Origin: Poriferisulfidus sp965221375
GTDB taxonomy: Bacteria > Pseudomonadota > Gammaproteobacteria > Poriferisulfidales > Poriferisulfidaceae
Assembly: GCA_965221375.1 (NCBI GenBank)
Contig: OZ244883.1
Coordinates: forward strand, 1,364,001-1,428,000
Length of the DNA: 64,000 nucleotides
Direction: 5' to 3'
Both the position numbers and the translations under genes were made by a program. Below, in pieces: positions 8,486 to 20,205 of this stretch. Numbering within the stretch: the stretch's first letter is position 1; each line of letters begins with the position of its first letter. The notes beneath the pieces were generated by a model. The model worked only from the letters and a program-made list of their open reading frames with translations. It had not been told where the DNA came from and ran no database searches.

Positions 8486-9660
8486 GACTGCTGGTACTGA
8501 CTCTCGTAGCGGTTTTGGCCGCGATTGCGAGCGCTCTGGTCGCTCAATATTTCGGCGGACGGGTGGTCGTGCATATTGCCGACTTCACGGTGGACATCTC
8601 TTTGCTGATGGCGTTGCTTTTGGGAATTTGTGCTTTTTTTGTCCTCAGCACCTCCATCTGGATTGCCGCACGCCTGCTTTCCGCTCCCCGAAACTTTCAC
8701 CTCCGTCGCCGCCGCCGTCGTCGCCAAAAGGCGGATGCCTTGTTGGCTCAGGGATTGCGCTCCTGGTTACTGGATCAGCCGGATGAAGCACAACGTCAAT
8801 GGCAGCAGGCCGCACAGCAAGACCCCAAACAATCACTCCTCCACATTTTGGCCGCTGCCGCCGCGATTCGCACCGATCAGCTCTCCGAGTGGGAACCCCA
8901 TCTGCGGGCCGTGACCGAACCTGAATACCAGCCGGTCTGTGCCCTGCTGCAGGCCGATGGTCTGATGGCCGCCCACGAATGGGAAAAAGCGCTGGCAGTC
9001 CTGCAGGCACCGGACCGATGTGATCCGAAGCACCCTCGCACGCTTCGTCATCTGGCGCGCTGCTACCGGGAACTGGGCAGTTGGATGCGCCTGCTCGAAC
9101 ATAGCCAGTCATCGGTCACCCACTCGCAATTGCCTCAGGTTGAAATTCAACAATGGTGGCGCGAAGCGGCCCAGCATTTATGTGAGCATGCGGATGGGCC
9201 GGAATTACATGCCCTCTGGCCGAAATTGGGGACCGCTCGCGACGATATCACCGTGCTCCATGTCTACCTGCAGGGCCTGCATCGCTGCAACCAGGAAAAA
9301 CCGGAGTTGGAAACTTATTTGCGCGACCGGCACCCGGATGATGCCGCGGTCGAGCTTTACGCCAATTTACCCGGAACCGTGACCAAAGAACGTATTCGAT
9401 GTGTCACCCAGTGGCTGGAACGCGAACCCGAACGCATCGTCGTTTTGCGTGCCCTGGCCCGATTGTATGCCCGACTGGGCAACTGGAATGAAGCGCTCAA
9501 CTATCTGCAGGTGGCCGCTCGCCTCGGCCCCGAATCCGATGCCGCATTGTGCTGGGAACTGACCGAGGCCTATGAGCACTTAGGCATGCACGAACAGGCA
9601 CACGAAAGTTGCCGCCGGGGACTGCAGGCGGTGGTCGCTAGTGAAAAACCGGGCTACTAG
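8482..9660 (+). CDS. hemY: HemY-type TPR membrane protein (GTG start)
   Basis: A 392-residue protein with two N-terminal membrane helices (about residues 2-22 and 40-62), a very basic patch (RRRRRRR near residue 76) facing the cytoplasm, and a tetratricopeptide-rich C-terminal half, as in the proteobacterial HemY_N family. It is not the FAD-containing protoporphyrinogen oxidase also called HemY. Start GTG overlaps the hemX stop as GTGA. The last 23 bp overlap the convergent NTF2-like gene. Confidence 0.9.
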   Translation: MRLLVLTLVAVLAAIASALVAQYFGGRVVVHIADFTVDISLLMALLLGICAFFVLSTSIWIAARLLSAPRNFHLRRRRRRRQKADALLAQGLRSWLLDQPDEAQRQWQQAAQQDPKQSLLHILAAAAAIRTDQLSEWEPHLRAVTEPEYQPVCALLQADGLMAAHEWEKALAVLQAPDRCDPKHPRTLRHLARCYRELGSWMRLLEHSQSSVTHSQLPQVEIQQWWREAAQHLCEHADGPELHALWPKLGTARDDITVLHVYLQGLHRCNQEKPELETYLRDRHPDDAAVELYANLPGTVTKERIRCVTQWLEREPERIVVLRALARLYARLGNWNEALNYLQVAARLGPESDAALCWELTEAYEHLGMHEQAHESCRRGLQAVVASEKPGY

Positions 9661-10042
9661 AAGACTCGGCGACAGGCTGGGGCGAAGCATGGTGCAGGAT
9701 CATGCGCCAACCTTCCTCCGTGACACAAAAGCTGTTGGTCGCCAAAACCACCCCGACAATGTGTTGTTGGAGGTACAGGGTTTCCGTCACCTGCGAAATC
9801 GCCATCTGGTGCGCATATTCCTGCTGGAAGTGGTACTCCAATTCAAAATGAAACGGTGCCTCGGCCTGAAATATCCGTCGCCAGCTGTCTTCGATTTCTT
9901 CGCGACCGACCAACAGCGCGCCCCCGGGATGAATACAGTAGACGGGCCGATGATCCGCCCACACCTGCATCATGCCTTCAACATTCTGCTGAGCAAACGC
10001 CTCGTAAAATCCACGTTCGGCTTCCGCTGCCGTTTTAAACAT
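9638..10042 (-). CDS. NTF2/SnoaL-like domain protein
   Basis: A 134-residue protein of the NTF2-like cone fold (DUF4440/SnoaL_3 kind). Typical points are the N-terminal helix AEAERGFYEAFAQQNVEGMMQVWADH, the CIHPGG turn near residue 36 and the FEL...V strand pattern that follows. The fold serves as enzyme or binding domain; no substrate can be assigned. The start at 10042 is chosen over an ATG at 10111 because the fold begins there. It converges on hemY with a 23-bp overlap. Confidence 0.8.
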   Translation of the reverse strand: MFKTAAEAERGFYEAFAQQNVEGMMQVWADHRPVYCIHPGGALLVGREEIEDSWRRIFQAEAPFHFELEYHFQQEYAHQMAISQVTETLYLQQHIVGVVLATNSFCVTEEGWRMILHHASPQPVAESSSSPVFH

Positions 10043-10119
10043 TCTGGCCTGTCCACTAAAAATCTTTCCTATGATACCCCGCTTCAGTAGAATGGAGAGC
10101 CTAAAACGCAACGCGCGCC

Positions 10120-10413
10120 ATGTTTAAGAACTACACCAATATTTCTCTCTGGACCGTGCTGGCCGCTCTCATCAGCTGGACCCTGACGATTGTGCTGGTC
10201 GTCAATATGTTGGGAGGGCCTTTCGCGCAACGTACCTGTCAAACCCACTGCATCCAAATCCTGGCCATCGCCTCTTTTCTCACCGCCTGCGCGGGCACCT
10301 TGCTCTGGCCGCGCCGCCCGCAACATCCTTTGACGACATTGTGCCTACTCTCCATGCTAGGCCTCATCGTCATCTACCTGACGACTTTCTTTATCGGTGT
10401 TCTGTTCAGCTGA
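10120..10413 (+). CDS. Small three-helix membrane protein
   Basis: A 97-residue protein that I do not recognise, with three hydrophobic segments at about residues 9-31, 44-62 and 72-95. A short loop between the first two holds CQTHC, two cysteines flanking a histidine, which could bind metal or form a disulfide (inference). It is divergent from the NTF2-like gene and ends 9 bp from the convergent Nudix gene. Confidence 0.6.
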   Translation: MFKNYTNISLWTVLAALISWTLTIVLVVNMLGGPFAQRTCQTHCIQILAIASFLTACAGTLLWPRRPQHPLTTLCLLSMLGLIVIYLTTFFIGVLFS

Positions 10414-10422
10414 ATCCAGCGT

Positions 10423-11346
10423 CTAGCCCCACAAGCTGCGAATCGCAGCAATACCCTGTCCGCCATACTCAACGGCGGTTTTTTCATCCCCCTTCTTCAT
10501 GCCGCCCAGCGCGAACACCGGAAGGGCCGCTTTTTCCAGCAGGGCCGCGTAACGCTCCCAACCCAAAGCGTCCCGCACGGGCGACAATACGGCAAAATCC
10601 GCTCCGATGCGCACCGCCTGATCAAGTTCTTCCTCATTGTGGCAAGAGGCGCCCAGCCACAAATGATCCGGCACAGGCCGTTGGCTCAGACTCTGCAGTC
10701 GAGCACTGGTGAGATGCACACCATCGGCCCCTAACCGCACCGCCAGCTCCGGAGCCGCATTCAAAAGTATCTGGGCGCCCGCTGCATGCACGCGGGCGAT
10801 TGCTTCACCCGCCAAAGCCTCATAGGCAGCCGTCGGCTGTGAGTGGGCTCGCAACTGGATCAGGCGCACCCCGTTCTCAAGTGTCCGCGACAGGTCCTGC
10901 AGCCAACTTTTTTGATCCTCGCCGGGATCCGCGCTGATTGCGTATTGCCCGGGCAACTGTAGCGCGCGGATGACCGGTCGGCTGGCGGGCGGCGTGACCC
11001 ATTCGCGCAGCTGTTCCACGGGAGCCCAGCGGATTTCCTGACCTTCGCGTCCGTACGGCTCGCCGCTCCATTGCGTGACTTTGAACACTTCAAAATCCAT
11101 CGCAAATTCGGGATAAATAAACGGCATCCGAATCAGACGTTGCCAACCCTGCACCTGGATTCCGACTTCTTCCTCCAACTCGCGCATCAACGTTTGAGGC
11201 GCCGTTTCGTTCGGTTGCGCTTTACCTCCCGGAAATTCCCACTTCCCGCCTTGATGCGCGTGGGCGTGTCGTTTAGCCAGAAGAACTTCCGAACCATCCG
11301 GACTCAACACCGCACCTGCCACGACGGAGACCGGCGAATCCGACAT
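10423..11346 (-). CDS. Nudix hydrolase fused to a ThiE-like domain
   Basis: A 307-residue two-domain protein. Residues 1-135 are a MutT-type Nudix domain with a complete Nudix box (GGKAQPNETAPQTLMRELEE, then EVGI), which in MutT removes 8-oxo-dGTP from the nucleotide pool. Residues 150-307 resemble thiamine-phosphate synthase (LIQLRAH, DGVHLTS, APVFALGGM-like LPVFALGGM). This fusion is standard in gammaproteobacteria, and the second domain is usually thought not to make thiamine. It begins 4 bp after argJ and closes the secA-argJ operon. Confidence 0.9.
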   Translation of the reverse strand: MSDSPVSVVAGAVLSPDGSEVLLAKRHAHAHQGGKWEFPGGKAQPNETAPQTLMRELEEEVGIQVQGWQRLIRMPFIYPEFAMDFEVFKVTQWSGEPYGREGQEIRWAPVEQLREWVTPPASRPVIRALQLPGQYAISADPGEDQKSWLQDLSRTLENGVRLIQLRAHSQPTAAYEALAGEAIARVHAAGAQILLNAAPELAVRLGADGVHLTSARLQSLSQRPVPDHLWLGASCHNEEELDQAVRIGADFAVLSPVRDALGWERYAALLEKAALPVFALGGMKKGDEKTAVEYGGQGIAAIRSLWG

Positions 11347-11350
11347 TTTT

Positions 11351-12540
11351 TCAAGTCCGATATTCGGCGTTGATTTTTACGTATTCGTAAGAGAGATCCG
11401 AGGTGTAAAGACGGGCGCCTTGAGAACCGGCTCGCAGATTGATGCGAATTGCAAATTCCGGACGCTGCATGACACGCTGCCCATCTGCTTCCTGATAATC
11501 GGGGGCACAGGCGCCGTGAGCGACGATGCACACCTCATCCAACCAAATATCAATATCTTCCATGCGCACATCGGCATCCACGCTGCGCCCGACGGCGGCC
11601 AATATGCGGCCCCAATTCGGATCCCCCGCAAAGGCCGCTGTTTTCACCAACGGCGAATGAGCGACAGCCCGTGCGACCGCTTGCGCCTGTACCTCAGAGG
11701 AGGCCTGCTCCACCTCAACGGTGATAAAACGTGTGGCTCCCTCCGCATCCCGAATCAAATCCTGCGCCAAGCCTGTGCAGACCTCCTGTACCGCCTGCTC
11801 CCAAGCCGCTTTTTCCTCCGATGACAACGAGGCCAATTCCACCTTGCTGGCGCCAGTGGCCAGCAACACGCAGGCATCATTGGTGGACGTATCGCCGTCG
11901 ACTGTAATGGCGTGAAAAGAGGTTTTCATCGCTGTGTTCAACACCGTCTGCAGTGTGGGCGCATCCGCCACCACATCCGTCGCCACAAACGCCAACAGGG
12001 TTGCCATGTCCGGACAAATCATGCCCGCACCTTTGGCCATGCCGGTGACATGTAACGTCTGGCCCGCGACTTCGACCTGACGGCTGTGCAGCTTGGTGCA
12101 AGTGTCAGTGGTCAGAATTGCCTGGGCCGCCTGATCCCAATGCTCCTCCGACAAGTCGGCATTCAGCGTGGGCAGTTGCGCCTCGATACGCTCTACCGGC
12201 AACCGCTGACCAATCACCCCGGTCGAAAAAGGCAAGACTTCTTCAGGCTCGACTCCAAACACTGCTGCCGCTGCCGCACAACACGCATGTGCGTCCGCCA
12301 AACCGTCCGCCCCCATGCCCGCATTGGCACATCCGGCATTAATGAGCAAAAGCCGAGGGGCTGTGGCCTGTAAATGCGCACGGGCCACTTCTACGGGCGC
12401 CGCGCAAAATCGATTGGTCGTGAAGACGGCCGCCGCCTGAGCTTCGGGAGCGGCTTCCAGCACCGCGACATCCAAACGTGAGTCCGAATACAGACCCGCA
12501 CATGCGGCCGCCAGGCGCACACCCGGGACTGCGTGGTCGC

Positions 12541-12544
<4 letters not shown>
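11351..12544 (-). CDS. argJ: Bifunctional ornithine acetyltransferase / N-acetylglutamate synthase
   Basis: A 397-residue enzyme that moves the acetyl group from N-acetylornithine to glutamate, giving the cyclic arginine pathway. It is made as a precursor that cuts itself before the nucleophilic threonine in the motif KGAGMICPDMATLLAF (T of MATLL). The start MSDHAVPGVRLAAACAG was chosen because the ATG overlaps the secA stop by four bases. Cytoplasmic heterotetramer after cleavage. Confidence 0.95.
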
Positions 12545-15255
<2,711 letters not shown>

Positions 15256-15281
15256 TACGGCACCGGCCTGGGCGACCGACC

Positions 15282-15287
15282 ATTATA
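15282..15287 (-). promoter_or_regulatory. Candidate -10 element of secA
   Basis: A perfect TATAAT stands 26 bp before the secA start, placing the transcript start near 15275. No clear -35 is seen. Confidence 0.4.
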
Positions 15288-15301
15288 GTCAGGCACGCGC
15301 C

Positions 15302-16249
15302 TCAACGCCGCGCCGACAGGAAATTCAAAGGATTGACTCGATGACCGTTCTTCAGAACTTCAAAATGCAGATGCGGCCCCGTTGAGCGGCCCGTCGAACC
15401 GACCAAGGCGATCAACGCGCCGCGCTGTACGGTCTCACCGACATCAACCAGCAATTTGCTTGCATGTGCATAGCGGGTGCGGTAGCCGCCCCCGTGATTA
15501 ATTTCGACCATCAGACCGTACTGATTGCGACGACCGGAAAATTCCACGATGCCGGTCGCAGCCGCATAAATCTTGCCGCCATGTCGGGCCCCGAAATCGA
15601 CACCTTTATGATGCGCTCGGCGCCCCGTAAACGGATCCTTGCGCATCCCGAAGTACGAAGAAATCCATCCTCCGCGTACCGGCCAATTGCTGGGATAAGC
15701 TTCGCTCGCCAAACGGCGGTACTGCAGCAGTTCCGTCAAGATTTTCAGCTGTACGCTCTGATCTTCCACCTGACGGTACAGCGTATCGACCGAAGCCAGC
15801 AACTCGGCCGGCTTCAAGCTGGCCTGAGCCAGATCCGCCTGCCCGCCCAACGCCGGTTCGGACCCAAACTGAAATTCCGTTTTTTCTTCCAACTGCGCTA
15901 CTTCCGTCAACACTTCCCCCAGCGCATTGAGCGACAGCACCTGCGCCTGCAGACGCGCCACCTGTGCGGACATCGCATCGGTCTGGTTCCGACTCTCCTG
16001 GCGTAACTGTTCAAGAGTAAGTTCGTGGGTTGCCAGTGCTTCCTGTACCGCATCTACCGCGAGTTGCCGCTGATGCAGACCGCCCTGATGAAACGCCACT
16101 AGTGCGACTTGAGTCAGGAACACCGCCGCGACCGCACCCACCCCGATGCGCCGCCATGCGGCGGGCGGAACCCGAATGGCCACATAGCCGATAATAGCGC
16201 GCAAGCGGTCCTTCCCCCGAGCATTCAGATGCGACAGCTTCTTGATCAT
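15302..16249 (-). CDS. M23 family metallopeptidase (LytM domain), membrane-anchored
   Basis: A 315-residue inner-membrane protein: one transmembrane helix (about residues 36-56), a periplasmic coiled coil (about 65-130), and a C-terminal LytM domain. The zinc ligands are visible in HHKGVDFG and HLHFEV, plus the second strand histidine in YRTRYAHASKL, so it should be an active peptidoglycan endopeptidase. Gene order lpxC-dciA-M23-secA is conserved in pseudomonads and relatives. The ATG at 16249 has GGAG five bases upstream. Its first 21 bp overlap the start of divergent dciA. Confidence 0.92.
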   Translation of the reverse strand: MIKKLSHLNARGKDRLRAIIGYVAIRVPPAAWRRIGVGAVAAVFLTQVALVAFHQGGLHQRQLAVDAVQEALATHELTLEQLRQESRNQTDAMSAQVARLQAQVLSLNALGEVLTEVAQLEEKTEFQFGSEPALGGQADLAQASLKPAELLASVDTLYRQVEDQSVQLKILTELLQYRRLASEAYPSNWPVRGGWISSYFGMRKDPFTGRRAHHKGVDFGARHGGKIYAAATGIVEFSGRRNQYGLMVEINHGGGYRTRYAHASKLLVDVGETVQRGALIALVGSTGRSTGPHLHFEVLKNGHRVNPLNFLSARR

Positions 16250-16543
16250 CTTGACTCCGTCACGCTTCAGCGCATTCGCCTGCAATTGGCCCTGACCGAC
16301 GCGCTACGCGAGGAATTGCCCGAGCCTTTTCGACAGGATTGCTGGTGCAGCCGCATTCAGAATACCACCTTAACCGTGACAGTCAACAATGCCAGTCATG
16401 CATCGCTGATTCACTATCAACAGCATGAACTGCTGAAACGTATTAATGCGGATTTTAAGGAGCAATTGACACAACCTCTGCAACGCATTCGAATTCGCGT
16501 CGCAGCCCGTCATGCCAGCCAGGACGAGATGTCCTCAGGCTAA
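16229..16543 (+). CDS. dciA: DciA-like (DUF721) helicase-loader protein
   Basis: A 104-residue protein that fits the DUF721/DciA family: N-terminal helix LDSVTLQRIRLQLALTDAL, then LPEPFRQDC, the strand LTVTVNNASHASLIHYQQHELL and RIRIRVA. DciA loads the replicative helicase DnaB in bacteria lacking DnaC. It lies between lpxC and the M23 gene, the conserved place for dciA in gammaproteobacteria. The frame is open upstream; the ATG at 16229 is the most likely start, though it has no good ribosome binding site. The 3' end overlaps lpxC by 9 bp. Confidence 0.8.
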   Translation: MRQLLDHLDSVTLQRIRLQLALTDALREELPEPFRQDCWCSRIQNTTLTVTVNNASHASLIHYQQHELLKRINADFKEQLTQPLQRIRIRVAARHASQDEMSSG

Positions 16544-17449
16544 GCTGGTCTGCGCAAAAGAAACGGGAGCTTCCTGCGCATCCTCAAAACTGACGTGTTC
16601 CCACGCCGACTCAGTCGCCAAAAACTTGCGCAACAACTGAATGTTCAGCTCATGCCCTGAGCAATAGCCCTCAAAGGAGCCAATGAGGCTATAGCCCAAC
16701 AAGTACAAATCGCCGATCGCATCCAGCACCTTGTGCTTGACGAACTCATCCGGATAACGCAGGCCGCTGTCATTGAGCAGACGGTTGTCATCCAACACTA
16801 TCGCGTTGTCCAAACTGCCACCCAATGCCAGGTTGCGTTCGCGCAACTGCTCCACCTCGTCCCGAAAACCGAACGTCCGGGCCCGTGACACTTCCTTGAT
16901 ATAGGACGTGCTGGAGAGGTCCAGCACCGTGCGCTGGCGGGTCGACCGAATGACCGGATGGTCGAAATCAATCGTGAACGCCACCTTGAAGCCATCGTAC
17001 GGCTCAAACCGTACCCAGCGGGAATCATCGTCCGCCCGCACTTCCACCGGCTCGCGGATGCGAATGTAGCGCTTGGGCGCCTCCTGCTCAATCAGGCCCG
17101 CGGAATGGATCAGAAACACAAACGGGCTGGCGCTGCCGTCCATAATCGGCACTTCGCACGCATCCAGGTCCACATACAGATTGTCCACTCCCAAAGCGGC
17201 GACGGCTGACAACAGATGCTCCACCGTCGAGACATGCACATCGCCGTTGGACAATGTCGTCGACAACCGGGTCGCCGAAACATGCTTGGGATGCACATCA
17301 ATGCGCACGGCGGGATCGTAGTCGGTCCGGCGAATGACCACGCCCGTATCGACGGGCGCCGGACTCAAACGCATGGAGATCTTCTCGCCAGAATGCAGAC
17401 CGATGCCTTCCGCGCAAATGCTCTGCCTGAGCGTATGCTGGTAAATCAT
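16535..17449 (-). CDS. lpxC: UDP-3-O-acyl-N-acetylglucosamine deacetylase
   Basis: A 304-residue zinc enzyme, the committed step of lipid A synthesis. Zinc ligands are seen in VEHLLSA and in KHKVLDAIGDL, and GHELNIQLLR carries the catalytic histidine. The start MIYQHTLRQSICAEGIGLHSGE fits the family; an ATG 17 codons upstream does not. It has its own TATAAT 75 bp upstream although it follows ftsZ. Cytoplasmic. Confidence 0.97.
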   Translation of the reverse strand: MIYQHTLRQSICAEGIGLHSGEKISMRLSPAPVDTGVVIRRTDYDPAVRIDVHPKHVSATRLSTTLSNGDVHVSTVEHLLSAVAALGVDNLYVDLDACEVPIMDGSASPFVFLIHSAGLIEQEAPKRYIRIREPVEVRADDDSRWVRFEPYDGFKVAFTIDFDHPVIRSTRQRTVLDLSSTSYIKEVSRARTFGFRDEVEQLRERNLALGGSLDNAIVLDDNRLLNDSGLRYPDEFVKHKVLDAIGDLYLLGYSLIGSFEGYCSGHELNIQLLRKFLATESAWEHVSFEDAQEAPVSFAQTSLA

Positions 17450-17523
17450 GTCAACAAATCTTTTCGAAGGGATGGACCCGAAAACAGACCGAAAAGCCAC
17501 TTCGGCTGCAGGTTTGGGCGGCC

Positions 17524-17529
17524 ATTATA
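17524..17529 (-). promoter_or_regulatory. Candidate -10 element of lpxC
   Basis: A perfect TATAAT in the 146-bp ftsZ-lpxC gap, giving a transcript start near 17517 and a 68-nt leader. The -35 is poor. An independent lpxC promoter at this place is known in related bacteria. Confidence 0.4.
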
Positions 17530-17595
17530 CATTAAAACCATGCAAAAACGCATAATTTCCGCCCTTTTCCCGCATATTCACCCTCGGCTTCCCGC

Positions 17596-18846
17596 TTAAT
17601 CGTGCTGACCGCGCAGATACGCCGGAATGTTGAACGAGTTGCGCATGGCATCGTTGCTCCAGTCCGCGCCGACCACCTTTTGGCTCGGATGGTCTGCCTC
17701 CATCGCCATTGCAGGTGCGCCTCCGGGCACTTGGGCTGCCTCGCGGGCTTCCCCGTGCTTGGGTGGCATTTTCACCAAATTGGGCTGCGCGGGGGCCTTC
17801 GCCGGCGGCTCCATCTTGAGCTGCGTCTCCGACTCAAAACCCGCCGCCACGATGGTGACCTGCAGACGATCTTCCATTTGCTCGTCCACCGCAGTACCAA
17901 TTACCACCTTGGCGTCATCCGCCTGCAGCGGCTGCAGCATTTCGGCAATCGCGTTGTATTCGCCCAGCGTCAAACTGCCATTGCTGGTGACATTCACCAG
18001 CATGCCGCAAGCATTGATAATTTCAATGTCTTCCAAAAAGCGGCTGTTGATGGCTTGCTGGGAAGCTTCTCGGGCACGGTCGGCGCCTGTCGCCATGCCG
18101 CATCCCATCATGGCGAGCCCCTGCTGCGCCATCACTTCGCGGACATCGGCAAAGTCGACATTGATGCGTCCCGGTCGCGTAATCAAATCGGAGATTCCGC
18201 GAACGGCACTGTGCAGCACGGCGTCGGCCTGGCTGAAGGCTTCATCCAACTCCACATCGGGGCCCAGTTCACTGAGCAGTCGATCATTGGGAATGGTAAT
18301 CAGCGAGTCGACATGCTCACGCAACTGCGCGATGCCCTGTTCGGCAACCCGACGCCGCTGGACGCCTTCGAACTTGAACGGCATGGTTACCACGGCAACG
18401 GTCAGAATATCCAACTCGCGCGCCATCTCGGCAATGACCGGAGCAGCCCCGGTGCCGGTGCCGCCTCCCATGCCGGCGGTGATGAACAGCATTTCCGTTT
18501 TGCGTACAAACTCCAACAGTTGATCACGACTCTCCATTGCCGCCTGGCGCCCCATCTCGGGGTTGGCGCCCGCGCCTAATCCTTGAGTCGTCTCACGACC
18601 AATGTGAACCTGTCGCTCCACGTCGACGCTGCGCAATGCCTGCGAATCGGTATTGACGCAGATCAACTGCACATGGTCGATGGTATCCCTGACCATGCGC
18701 TGTACGGCATTGCCGCCGCCGCCACCCACGCCCATGACCTTGATGCGGGCCTGGGGTGGATCGTTTTTGACCAGTCCAAACGCCAGATCAGCGACGTTCG
18801 AACGTTCTGGTTGGCCCTTCGGGCCGGAATTACTGGATGCAGTCAT
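17596..18846 (-). CDS. ftsZ: Cell division GTPase FtsZ
   Basis: A 416-residue tubulin homologue that forms the division ring. The GTP loop is GMGGGTGTGAAPVIA, with VGGGGGNAV near the N-terminus and the T7-loop region NVDFADVR. A variable linker (about residues 320-400) precedes the C-terminal peptide IPAYLRG, which binds FtsA and ZipA. AGGAG stands eight bases before the ATG at 18846. The N-terminal tail before the fold is about 15 residues longer than in E. coli. It follows ftsA by 41 bp. Confidence 0.98.
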   Translation of the reverse strand: MTASSNSGPKGQPERSNVADLAFGLVKNDPPQARIKVMGVGGGGGNAVQRMVRDTIDHVQLICVNTDSQALRSVDVERQVHIGRETTQGLGAGANPEMGRQAAMESRDQLLEFVRKTEMLFITAGMGGGTGTGAAPVIAEMARELDILTVAVVTMPFKFEGVQRRRVAEQGIAQLREHVDSLITIPNDRLLSELGPDVELDEAFSQADAVLHSAVRGISDLITRPGRINVDFADVREVMAQQGLAMMGCGMATGADRAREASQQAINSRFLEDIEIINACGMLVNVTSNGSLTLGEYNAIAEMLQPLQADDAKVVIGTAVDEQMEDRLQVTIVAAGFESETQLKMEPPAKAPAQPNLVKMPPKHGEAREAAQVPGGAPAMAMEADHPSQKVVGADWSNDAMRNSFNIPAYLRGQHD

Positions 18847-18887
18847 GGTTAATGCTCCTGAGTAGTTGAAATGATTGAAGTGATAAA

Positions 18888-20183
18888 TCAAACCCATTCG
18901 TAGAGGCGCTGCCTCCACGAACTTTTTGCAGCCTCGGCCTGGCGATGTGCCTGCCGAGTGGGTTCTTGATGCGTCAACAACCCGATGCTGGTCGCATAAA
19001 GGGGCTGTTTGAAGCGTTCATCCCGAAACCGGGCAGCGTGCGGGGAACCGATGCGTACGGGGCGATTGAAAATTTCCTCCGCCAGCAAAGGCAGATTGCG
19101 GACCATCGACCCGCCGCCTGTCAGAACCACGCCCGCACCCTGGATGCGGTCGTAGTAGCCCGAACGACGCAAGTTGTCATTGATCAGTTCGAACAATTCC
19201 CGGTAGCGCGAACGGATGATGTCGACCAAAACCGAACGGCGCAGTTGCGTGGTCGGACGGTCTCCCAACCCCGACACTTCCAGCATGCCGTCTTCCAGTT
19301 CGGGATCGTGAATGGCATCGCCGTGTTGAATCTTGAGCTGCTCGGCATCTGCAACGCGGGTGCTGAGCACAATGGCAATATCCCGATTGACGTGGTCGCC
19401 CGCGATGGGAATCGTCGCCGTGTGCTGGATGGCGTCGGCGTAGTACACCGCCACATCGGATGTCCCGCCGCCGATATCCACCAGGCAGACGCCCAATTCG
19501 CGCTCATCCGGACTGAGTACCGCTTGCGCCGAAGCCAACTGCTCCAACACCACATGATCGACTTCCAGTCCGCAGCGGCGCACGCATTTGAGCAAGTTCT
19601 GTAACGGACCCGCACCGGCGGTAACCAGATGTACTTTCGCGTCCAACCGCACCCCGGACATGCCCAGCGGCGTGCGGATGCCGAACTGGTCATCAATGGT
19701 GTATTCCTGGGGCAGCACATGCAAAATGCGCTTGTCATCCGGGATTTTGACGGTGCTTGCCGTCTCCAAAACACGTTCCACCACCGCCGGCGTAATTTCG
19801 TTTTCGCGCACGGGAATGGCGCCATCGACATTCGTACTGCCGATATGGCTGCCGGCAATGCCCACGTTGACATTGCGGATGACACATTCCGACATCGCTT
19901 CGGCCTCATCGACGGCATTGCGAATGGAATCAACGGTTTCTTCAATGTTGACCACCGCGCCTGCTTTAAGGCCTCGCGACGGCGCGCTTCCGAATCCTTC
20001 GACCTGCACGCCTCCCTCTTCCATTTGAGTCGCGACCACCGCCACAATCTTTGAGGTGCCGACATCCAGCGCCACAATCTGATCGGAATGCGGACGACGC
20101 CGCCCAAACAGGGACATGGTCCGGGACAACAAGCCAGGTGCTTGCGAATCAAGTGCCGCAATGGCGGGATTGGATTGGGTCAT
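18888..20183 (-). CDS. ftsA: Cell division protein FtsA
   Basis: A 431-residue actin-like ATPase that ties FtsZ to the membrane. The phosphate loops are VALDVGTSKIVAV and VDIGGGTSDVAVY; the C-terminal amphipathic helix (SSWRQRLYEWV) is the membrane tether. The ATG at 20183 has AGGAG seven bases upstream, so the N-terminal extension of about 22 residues before MSLFGRRR is probably real. It lies 22 bp after ftsQ. Confidence 0.97.
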   Translation of the reverse strand: MTQSNPAIAALDSQAPGLLSRTMSLFGRRRPHSDQIVALDVGTSKIVAVVATQMEEGGVQVEGFGSAPSRGLKAGAVVNIEETVDSIRNAVDEAEAMSECVIRNVNVGIAGSHIGSTNVDGAIPVRENEITPAVVERVLETASTVKIPDDKRILHVLPQEYTIDDQFGIRTPLGMSGVRLDAKVHLVTAGAGPLQNLLKCVRRCGLEVDHVVLEQLASAQAVLSPDERELGVCLVDIGGGTSDVAVYYADAIQHTATIPIAGDHVNRDIAIVLSTRVADAEQLKIQHGDAIHDPELEDGMLEVSGLGDRPTTQLRRSVLVDIIRSRYRELFELINDNLRRSGYYDRIQGAGVVLTGGGSMVRNLPLLAEEIFNRPVRIGSPHAARFRDERFKQPLYATSIGLLTHQEPTRQAHRQAEAAKSSWRQRLYEWV

Positions 20184-20205
20184 GGGTAATCTCCTTGAAA
20201 GTTCG

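Noticed and set aside
17602..18579. 325-codon open frame on the plus strand
   Set aside because: It is the exact antisense of ftsZ; the protein looks like a codon-bias shadow with no domain.
19184..20161. 325-codon open frame on the minus strand
   Set aside because: Other frame of ftsA; Arg/Trp/Ser-rich composition is typical of a shifted frame.
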